Assembly: GCA_038225095.1 (NCBI GenBank)
Contig: JBBREZ010000047.1
Location: forward strand, 1-21,615
Direction: 5' to 3'
Origin: JAPLGZ01 sp038225095
Lineage (GTDB): Bacteria; Chloroflexota; Anaerolineae; Caldilineales; Caldilineaceae
DNA length: 21,615 bases
Positions 15,950 to 21,615 of the stretch are shown piece after piece (within the stretch, counting starts at the first letter, position 1; each line of letters starts with the position of its first letter). The notes beneath the pieces are model-generated. The model worked only from the letters and a program-made list of their open reading frames with translations. It was not told the DNA's origin and did no database searches. The position numbers and the translations under genes are program-made.

Positions 15950-16044
15950 AACTATTCAGGTGGGGCGTTACGCTAGGTAGACAGGTAGACACGTAGCATG
16001 CCCTGTTCTACGTGTCTACCTGTCTACACGAGGGCTGAATAGTT
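15950..16044. repeat. MITE-like palindromic element, copy 2 right part
   Basis: Outer 10-bp inverted ends AACTATTCAG (15950-15959) and its complement (16035-16044) match the ends of the element at 3124-3261. Inside is a perfect 20-bp stem (15977-15996 with 16008-16027, 11-nt loop) made of GTAGACAGGTAGAC units. It starts about 28 bp past the AsnB stop and could end or stabilise that transcript. Confidence 0.8.
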
Positions 16045-16071
16045 ACCTACTTTCTTTAATCCCGCTAATCT

Positions 16072-17982
16072 CTATAAAGTCGGTTCCCAACGTCTGAGCC
16101 ACAATTCCAGCGAGGTCAGCAAAAAGAGCCGTTGGTAACGTTGAAAACGGGGCAAACCACCCGCCATGTTTGGATACTTGAAAGCATGCCAGACCTGTTC
16201 AATCGCTTCATACTTTAGCCAGCTATTGATGCGGGCCTGCGGATGCAATAACAAATCTTGTAAAAAGTCATGCATCTGGGGTCCCATCCAGCGATCTAAG
16301 GGAATAGCAAACCCTTTTTTTGTTTGATCAGCGATGCCAGGCGGCAACAATTTTCGCGCCAACCGCCGTGAAATAATCTTAGTTTCGCCAGCTGCGCTGA
16401 GCTTATAACGCGTTGGTAATTCTGCGGAAAGCGCCAGAAGGGCGTTATCCAGGTAAGGAACACGCACTTCTAAACCGTGAGCAGAGCTTGCCACATCGAC
16501 TTTACGTAAATAATCGGCGTGGAGCCGAAGCCGAAACTCGGCGGCCATCAGTTGTTTGATCGGATCTTGCTCATCCTTGGGCACGAACGGTGCGAACCGC
16601 TCGACCGTTGGTCCCATCAACAAAGCAAGTTGTGCAAATTCTGGCCGGTACATTGCGCCCCGTTTCTCTTCCGAAAAATAGGTATGCAAGGCCACTAACA
16701 GCTCATTACGCGGCATTTGCGCCCGCCGCCAAGCTCTGGATACTTGATAGCCGGTCGTCCCCAAGTGTTGACCAACAAACTGAAACATGGGATTAAGGAC
16801 GGGCATTAACGGGCGCAAAGGCGAAAAAGCAGCCAAGCGGCGCACTTGCAAATAACGTTTGTAGCCACCTAAAACCTCATCGCCACCATCACCAGAGAGT
16901 GCCACTTTGACATGTTTGCGCATCTCGCCGCAGATCATATAGGTGGGCAGACAGGAACTATCGCCAAAAGGTTCGTCATATTGCTCGACGACCTTCTTAA
17001 ACAAATCCGGTTCGCCACCGTTCGTTTCCATGCGCGCTTCCTGGTGAGTGGAGCCACAGAATTTAGCCACCTGGCGCGCTAGCCCACTCTCATCAAATTC
17101 TGGATCCTCAAAACCCATACTAAAGGTGCGCAGACCAGGCATCGAGCCCTGCGATAACAAGGCGACGATCAGCGAAGAGTCAAGGCCACCAGAAAGGAAA
17201 GCACCCAGCGGTACATCTGAAATCAGGTGACAATCCAATGCCTCGATCAGCGTTTGTTTCGTTTTTTCGGTGGCAGCCTCCAAAGTATGCGTCCCGCACT
17301 CTTGGGCTTGCCAATGCCAATAGTTTCCCCGACGCGTGCCTTGCGGCCCAATTTGGAGCCAGGCGCCTGGTTCTAACATCTGAATATCGCGCCAACAGGT
17401 AGCTGGCGTAATCGCGTAACCCTGGCCCAAGTAATCGTGGATCGCCGTTGCATTGACCCGCCGCGCCACCAGATCAGAGGTTAGCAAGGCTTTTTGTTCG
17501 GAAGCAAAGAGCAAGCCGGCCGCGGTTGTCGCATAATATAAGGGTTTGATTCCAACCCGATCGCGTGCAAGGAGTAATGTATGGTTCTGCGCGTTATAAA
17601 GCGCGAAGGCAAACATGCCGCGCAGCCGCAAAAGTCCGGCTTCGATGCCCCACGCTGCAATCGCAGCTGCGATTACCTCGGTATCCGAAGCGGTGCGAAA
17701 AGTAAAACCCTTTGCCTCCAATTCATAGCGCAACTCACGGAAGTTGTAGATCTCGCCGTTGAAGACAATCACATTCTCTTCCTGCGCGTCCCACATAGGT
17801 TGATCGCCGCTACTAAGATCGATAATAGCAAGCCGCGTATGGCCTAAACCGACATCCGCCCCCAGCCAATAGGCTTGTCCATCGGGGCCGCGATGGGCGA
17901 GCGCCGTTGTCATCCGCGCCAACCGATGCTGCGCATCCGGCAACTGTGCAATTTCTCCCCAAAAACCTGCAATACCACACAT
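16072..17982 (-). CDS. asnB: Asparagine-synthase-type amidotransferase
   Basis: Glutamine-dependent amidotransferase, 636 residues. The N-terminal class II glutaminase releases ammonia from glutamine using the processed N-terminal C2 (MCGIAGF), with HRGPDG (about 31-36) and NGEIYNF (75-81). The C-terminal synthetase adenylates a carboxylate using the PPi loop SGGLDSS (264-270) and SGDGGDEVLGGYKRY further on. Both halves look intact. The frame extends to 18030, but Cys2 must follow the initiator, so the ATG at 17982 is chosen; AAGGAA lies just upstream. In glycan loci this family often amidates uronic acids or other sugar carboxylates instead of making asparagine; the epimerase and the lyase-like protein nearby fit a uronic-acid polymer. 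Free asparagine synthesis cannot be excluded. Gaps of 103 bp before and 283 bp after separate it. Confidence 0.9.
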   Translation of the reverse strand: MCGIAGFWGEIAQLPDAQHRLARMTTALAHRGPDGQAYWLGADVGLGHTRLAIIDLSSGDQPMWDAQEENVIVFNGEIYNFRELRYELEAKGFTFRTASDTEVIAAAIAAWGIEAGLLRLRGMFAFALYNAQNHTLLLARDRVGIKPLYYATTAAGLLFASEQKALLTSDLVARRVNATAIHDYLGQGYAITPATCWRDIQMLEPGAWLQIGPQGTRRGNYWHWQAQECGTHTLEAATEKTKQTLIEALDCHLISDVPLGAFLSGGLDSSLIVALLSQGSMPGLRTFSMGFEDPEFDESGLARQVAKFCGSTHQEARMETNGGEPDLFKKVVEQYDEPFGDSSCLPTYMICGEMRKHVKVALSGDGGDEVLGGYKRYLQVRRLAAFSPLRPLMPVLNPMFQFVGQHLGTTGYQVSRAWRRAQMPRNELLVALHTYFSEEKRGAMYRPEFAQLALLMGPTVERFAPFVPKDEQDPIKQLMAAEFRLRLHADYLRKVDVASSAHGLEVRVPYLDNALLALSAELPTRYKLSAAGETKIISRRLARKLLPPGIADQTKKGFAIPLDRWMGPQMHDFLQDLLLHPQARINSWLKYEAIEQVWHAFKYPNMAGGLPRFQRYQRLFLLTSLELWLRRWEPTL

Positions 17983-18085
17983 GACTTTTCCTTTGTTCCT
18001 TTCAAGGTAGACGATACCGAGCAAGGCCATCCATCCTCATGATTAAAAACATCGCTTACTGGCGACCTTGATCATGGATGTGCAC

Positions 18086-19072
18086 TTACGATATGTCAGA
18101 TGTCGACAACGACCGTCGGCCTTTAACAGAACAAGGAGTTTGACCCACTGTAATGTCTGCGTAGCCTAATTCATCGAACCATTGACGTACTTGCTCTGGC
18201 GCGTGGCGCCAGATATACCAGGGTGTCATCTTATCCACAGTATCCAGATATGACCATTCCAATTGCTGGGCAGAATTCAAGGGCAATTTACCCCGATAAT
18301 CGCTGATCGGTAATGGCGTTGCTAACGGCTTGCCGATCACTGGAATCCGCCGCAAAAACCACGGAATCGGATGATAAAGTTTAATCAGCGCTAAGGCGCG
18401 CGCTGCGGTCAGATGCCGAAAGAGATAATGATACAAATAGTGCGGTTTCAACACCGAATGTTTGTGATAGACCCAAATCGCCAGCGAACCGTCTGGCTTG
18501 GTATGGCGAGCAATTGCCTGTAATGCACGCTGTGTATTGGGTGTATGATGTAAGACGCCAATACTGTAAACAAAATCAAAGATCCCCTGCTGAAACGGCA
18601 AGTTGAACAAATCAGCTTGAACAATGGTGACATTCGGATATTGATGCAAATTAGCAAAAGCCGCATCAACGGCCGTGCTGAAATCAATGCCGATCACATT
18701 GGCGCCGGCCTGCGCCAACGGTTCTAAAAAACGACCCATGCCGCACCCACATTCGAGCACGAGTTTACCTGCCAAGTCGCTCGGTTGCGTTTGCGTCACT
18801 TCGCTAAACCGATCGCGTGAAATCGTGGTCTTGGTGTGCGAGTCCAGTTGTGTCTTGGAAAAAAGATTCCATTCTCCGCCAAAACTCCGGGCATAGTTCT
18901 CGCTGGCCACAAAGCGGGGTACACCGTTGACGATTGGCCAATGCTGTTGGCAACGCGGACAAACGACTTGGCCTGTCATAATCCGCCCATTTTGTTCAGT
19001 TGTCGTTTCGGTTGTCAATGGGTTATGCTGGCAATTCGGGCATCTAAACCAACGTATGCTATCAGGAATCAT
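18086..19072 (-). CDS. Zinc-ribbon SAM-dependent methyltransferase
   Basis: Class I methyltransferase of 329 residues that would transfer a methyl group from S-adenosylmethionine to a small molecule or sugar. The N-terminus is a Trm112-like zinc ribbon with C11-x2-C14 (RCPNC) and C38-x2-C41 (VCPRC), followed by WPIVNGVPRF. The SAM motif is VLECGCGMGRF (105-115), with the acidic D at VIGID (about 128) and IGVLHHTPN after motif III. The C-terminal third is basic and aromatic-rich. The frame opens at 19150, but the ATG at 19072 has AGGAG upstream and places the zinc ribbon directly at the N-terminus, so it is preferred. The upstream glycosyltransferase ends 121 bp away. Sugar O-methylation is a reasonable guess from context; the acceptor cannot be named. 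Confidence 0.85.
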   Translation of the reverse strand: MIPDSIRWFRCPNCQHNPLTTETTTEQNGRIMTGQVVCPRCQQHWPIVNGVPRFVASENYARSFGGEWNLFSKTQLDSHTKTTISRDRFSEVTQTQPSDLAGKLVLECGCGMGRFLEPLAQAGANVIGIDFSTAVDAAFANLHQYPNVTIVQADLFNLPFQQGIFDFVYSIGVLHHTPNTQRALQAIARHTKPDGSLAIWVYHKHSVLKPHYLYHYLFRHLTAARALALIKLYHPIPWFLRRIPVIGKPLATPLPISDYRGKLPLNSAQQLEWSYLDTVDKMTPWYIWRHAPEQVRQWFDELGYADITVGQTPCSVKGRRSLSTSDIS

Positions 19073-19193
19073 CTGCGCTTTCTCCTCAATCTTTTTATGT
19101 AGAATTTCTGCCGAGCAACGAATAAAAGTGGGATGATCGTGGACGCCCAAGAAAATCCAGGTTGAGCCCCTAGCGGATTTGCCACAAACTTAG

Positions 19194-20447
19194 CTAACTT
19201 GCCGACTGACAACTTTCTGTGCAGCCGGCTTGCGCCTGTCCTGGGTAAGCTTTGATCGCTTCTAGACACATTGCCTCCAGCACTTCAACACTGTGCGCCT
19301 CGGTAAAATAATGTTCGATATACTGGCGGCCGAGGAAGGATAGGCGGTCGCGCTCGGCTTTATGTTTAAACAGATTGATTACAGCTTCCGCGAATTTTTG
19401 ATCGCTGTCGGCGACAATCACCGGTGACTCCACGCCATCATCAACGCGCAAGCCGGCAGCCGCAACCGGCGTGGTCACTACCGGCACTTGCATGGCGAGC
19501 GCCTCTAGCAATTTGTTCTGCTGGCCGGAAGCAAAACGCAATGGCGCCGTATAGACCGTGGCGCGTTCTAGATACGGTCGGATGTCGTCAACGCCACCGG
19601 TCACAGTCACACCAGGGCTATTTTGCGCAGCCTTGACCAATGCCGGCAACGGATCGCGCCCAACAATCAGCACCTCTAGATCGGGCAGCGCGGGCCGCAA
19701 CAAAGGCAGAATCTTCTGAATCAACACCATCGCAGCATCATGATTGGGACGATAATCCATCCCCCCATGCAGCATAATGCAATTGGGTTGCCGCACAGGG
19801 GTCTTGCGTTGCCAATATTGAAGGTCAACCGCATTCGGAATAATCTTGGCGCGGCTGGTTGGGCCCAGAATCGCCTCGCGGTCGCGACAGGAAATAAAGG
19901 CAATATGGGGCGATTTATGCAGTAATTTCTTTTCAGTTTGGCGGGCTTGCAGATAACGCAAATACAGCAATGGTTTTTCGATTGGTTTTGCGTATTCCAT
20001 TCGTCCCGTCATCCGCGTAGATGTGGCATCACAAAAATCGACCACAATTGGCAGTTTATCCCAGCCCTCAATCACCGAAAATACGCTTTTGCCATGAAAG
20101 AGCACCACATCAAACGCTTCGCGCTCGACTAGCGCTAAAAATGCTTTTTTCATCTCTTTAACGGCGTTCTGCAGGCGTTCGCTATCGCTCATCTTGCGCC
20201 TTAAGCTGACCAGCGCCTTGGTCTCGGCCTCGGTGGTCGGCGCCGCATGCCGCACAGCATCAAAGATCATCAGCCGCTCGGTATAGGCCGTCATTTCTTG
20301 CAAAGCTTCCGGTGTAACGGGTGACTTCGTTGGGGTGAGCAGTGTAATACGGTGGCGACGCGACAGGTCACGGATAAAATAATAGTGGCGGAAAGAGCTT
20401 TGCATCTTTGGATGTTGTAAAAAAGGGGTTATATACAGTATCCTCAT
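19194..20447 (-). CDS. GT4-type glycosyltransferase (EPS sugar transferase)
   Basis: GT-B glycosyltransferase of 417 residues. N-terminal half starts MRILYITPFLQHP and has RHYYFIRDLSRRH (20-32), an acceptor-side pattern common in EPS transferases; VVDFCDATSTRM (135-146) follows. The donor half has PNAVDLQYW (204-212), LHGGMDYRPN (226-235), IVGRDP (261-266) and PLRFASGQQNKLLEAL (302-317), in which E315 is the donor-binding acid. It looks complete and cytosolic or membrane-associated. ATG start with AAGGAG 5 nt upstream. The kinase-like gene ends 37 bp upstream, so the two are probably co-transcribed. The overall look recalls a transferase family of exosortase-linked EPS clusters, but no exosortase or sorting-signal protein is in this window. 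Confidence 0.85.
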   Translation of the reverse strand: MRILYITPFLQHPKMQSSFRHYYFIRDLSRRHRITLLTPTKSPVTPEALQEMTAYTERLMIFDAVRHAAPTTEAETKALVSLRRKMSDSERLQNAVKEMKKAFLALVEREAFDVVLFHGKSVFSVIEGWDKLPIVVDFCDATSTRMTGRMEYAKPIEKPLLYLRYLQARQTEKKLLHKSPHIAFISCRDREAILGPTSRAKIIPNAVDLQYWQRKTPVRQPNCIMLHGGMDYRPNHDAAMVLIQKILPLLRPALPDLEVLIVGRDPLPALVKAAQNSPGVTVTGGVDDIRPYLERATVYTAPLRFASGQQNKLLEALAMQVPVVTTPVAAAGLRVDDGVESPVIVADSDQKFAEAVINLFKHKAERDRLSFLGRQYIEHYFTEAHSVEVLEAMCLEAIKAYPGQAQAGCTESCQSAS

Positions 20448-20484
20448 CCCAGCTCCTTATCCAGTTTTCGGCAAAAGATCATGA

Positions 20485-21183
20485 TTACGTTTTTTGATTA
20501 ATTTTGGCTTGATAGAAATTCTCGATCAGTTTGGTCACTTGACGAATGACTTCGTCCTGCGACTGAGTGGCATCCACAATCGCAAAGTGTTTAACGACAT
20601 GCTGCAACTGTAAATACTCTTGGCGACGGCTTTCGAGCAACGCCGGCGTGCCTTCCCCTTTGCGAGCAAATAACACCTCGGCCGGCGCATCCAGCATGAT
20701 GATCAAGTCGGGCTTCGGATAATAATGCGCCAACATATAACTGTGAAAGCGACGCGCCAATGGTTTCTCAACACCATTGCCGACAATATCGCGGGCATAG
20801 TAATCAGCAAAAAAGTGGCGATCAAACAGGACAATATTGCCGCGTCGTAGATAGTACCAAACCACCATTTGTCGGAACCACTCTTCCGCCATCAAGTTGG
20901 TCATGCGCAAACCTACCTTTAGTTCGGCGACAGCGCGCTTAAGTGGATGCTTAGGCAGCCGCTTGGCACGTGCTGGGTCTGGTGGTCCGGTCCAATCGGG
21001 ACGTTCGCCACGCGCACGCTTGATCTCAAGCAGCAAACGCGTGCTCGGTAGCACCAAATTGCTGGACTCCAGGTTGATCCCCATATAGACGTATTTCACC
21101 GGCAGCGGCAACCGATGCTCAAGTTGCTGGCCGATGGTAGATTTACCAGCACCGTCTGGTCCGATTAAGGCAACAGTAAACAC
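20485..21183 (-). CDS. Thymidylate-kinase-like P-loop kinase
   Basis: 232 residues with a nucleoside-monophosphate-kinase fold. Seen: Walker A GPDGAGKST (8-16), D121-R122-H123 in the place of the DR(Y/H) motif of thymidylate kinase, a LIMLDAP strand (160-167) and FARKGEGT (172-179) as a lid-like basic segment. The protein differs from housekeeping Tmk by a long insertion (about 55-95, basic and proline-rich) and a weak substrate region, and resembles the dTMP-kinase-like proteins that accompany EPS genes. Its substrate may be a sugar or nucleotide of that pathway. Start is GTG at 21183; the nearest GGAG lies 13 nt upstream, rather far. It is the first gene of the locus in this window, with 430 bp of repeat-rich DNA upstream. 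Confidence 0.75.
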   Translation of the reverse strand: MFTVALIGPDGAGKSTIGQQLEHRLPLPVKYVYMGINLESSNLVLPSTRLLLEIKRARGERPDWTGPPDPARAKRLPKHPLKRAVAELKVGLRMTNLMAEEWFRQMVVWYYLRRGNIVLFDRHFFADYYARDIVGNGVEKPLARRFHSYMLAHYYPKPDLIIMLDAPAEVLFARKGEGTPALLESRRQEYLQLQHVVKHFAIVDATQSQDEVIRQVTKLIENFYQAKINQKT

Positions 21184-21254
21184 AGTTTAAATTAGTCTCC
21201 ACAATGATTCATCGGGCTGGATATGACAAAGCTTCAAGCTTATCTATTAATATG

Positions 21255-21283
21255 CGATTAATCTTTCGTTATTATATTAATCG
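21255..21283. promoter_or_regulatory. AT-rich inverted repeat upstream of the first gene
   Basis: CGATTAAT (21255-21262) and ATTAATCG (21276-21283) form an 8-bp perfect inverted repeat with a 13-bp spacer in the AT-rich stretch 21210-21330, about 75 bp before the kinase-like start. Position and symmetry would suit a repressor or activator site. I could not pick a convincing -35/-10 pair. Confidence 0.25.
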
Positions 21284-21412
21284 TTATTTTACAGCGAATC
21301 CTTCGCGTTTAAGCTAACATTATCTTTACAATTTTGGTTTTGCTGACAAATCTGGGGCTAGGTCGATTGGTAAATTATAAGGAATAGGTTTATATAAAGA
21401 TGAGTGAAGCGT

Positions 21413-21611
21413 GATGAGTGAGATCGAATGACCTTTCCTCGTTCCGCACGCTCTGCATGGGAATGCAGTCCTGACACCCCGCGTCGATTGGCGCATGCAA
21501 CAGCAGGGACGCGGTCGGATGTACTCATCCGCGGCGTCCAGATGGCGTTCCCACGCGCCCAAGGGGCTCCCGGCGTGCGGAAGGAACGAGCAAGCTTCCG
21601 GCTCACTCATC
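21413..21611. repeat. Large imperfect palindromic element at the right edge
   Basis: The outer 10-bp ends GATGAGTGAG (21413-21422) and CTCACTCATC (21602-21611) are exact complements. Inside, CTCGTTCCGCACGC (21438-21451) faces its complement at 21573-21590, which carries a 4-bp insertion. The interior has CCGCGTC and GGACGCGG blocks. Positions 21545-21580 match 7763-7798 inverted at 35 of 36. The whole 21184-21615 stretch has no credible gene; overlapping frames here translate the repeat in both directions. Confidence 0.7.
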
Positions 21612-21615
21612 ATTC

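Noticed and set aside
4463..17982. Lasso peptide cluster suggested by AsnB plus an HprK-like kinase
   Set aside because: The two genes are 10 kb apart, no PqqD-like protein, transglutaminase-like protease or short precursor peptide is seen, and everything between is glycan machinery.
17983..18030. Sixteen-residue N-terminal extension of AsnB
   Set aside because: Class II glutaminases need cysteine directly after the initiator methionine, which fits only the ATG at 17982.
21326..21613. Overlapping open frames at the right edge encoding about 80-95 residues
   Set aside because: They translate a large palindromic repeat in two frames; no ribosome site or protein-like composition is seen.

Overview
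The window is one block of sixteen genes, all on the minus strand, so it reads from right (about 21183) to left (782). The content is that of a surface or extracellular polysaccharide (EPS or O-antigen-like) biosynthesis locus. It holds three glycosyltransferases, a UDP-sugar 4-epimerase, a NodB-type deacetylase, an asparagine-synthase-type amidotransferase, a zinc-ribbon methyltransferase, a polysaccharide-lyase-like lipoprotein and several small-molecule kinase folds. At its downstream end lies a phosphoenolpyruvate mutase with a 2-hydroxyacid dehydrogenase and an ATP-grasp ligase, which looks like a phosphonate-making module. There is no rRNA, tRNA, CRISPR array, transposase or phage gene. 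The host is a bacterium of intermediate GC that uses many TTG and GTG starts and carries many dispersed palindromes. From memory, such palindromes are common in Chloroflexota and some other environmental phyla. Chloroflexota is only a low-confidence guess.

Layout in transcription order. Unit A: a thymidylate-kinase-like P-loop protein, a GT4-type glycosyltransferase, a zinc-ribbon methyltransferase and AsnB (21183 to 16072). A 280-bp repeat-filled gap follows. Unit B, tightly packed with two ATGA overlaps: epimerase, degenerate methyltransferase-fold protein, APH-like kinase, polysaccharide deacetylase, GT4 glycosyltransferase (15788 to 10832). A 31-bp perfect hairpin follows. Unit C: membrane GT2 glycosyltransferase and alginate-lyase-like lipoprotein (10686 to 7939). 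Two large hairpins follow. Unit D: a fusion of a methyltransferase-fold domain to an APH-like kinase (7648 to 5858). Unit E, behind an AT-rich gap with a possible promoter: HprK-like kinase, 2-hydroxyacid dehydrogenase, PEP mutase, ATP-grasp ligase (5581 to 782), with a palindromic repeat in each gap.

How it may work together (inference). Units A to C supply activated sugars, assemble a glycan, and deacetylate, amidate and trim it; a uronic-acid-containing polymer would fit the amidotransferase and the lyase. Unit E would convert PEP to phosphonopyruvate, reduce it to phosphonolactate, and activate or ligate a carboxylate with ATP. No phosphonopyruvate decarboxylase and no phosphonate cytidylyltransferase is present, so the usual 2-aminoethylphosphonate route is not encoded here. 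The flippase, polymerase, ABC exporter and initiating transferase expected of a complete locus are also absent and may lie beyond the right edge or elsewhere.

The strongest leads are (1) the PEP mutase / hydroxyacid dehydrogenase / ATP-grasp module without a decarboxylase, and (2) a paralogous 'methyltransferase-fold plus APH-like kinase' pair that occurs once as two overlapping genes and once as a single fused gene in the same locus.
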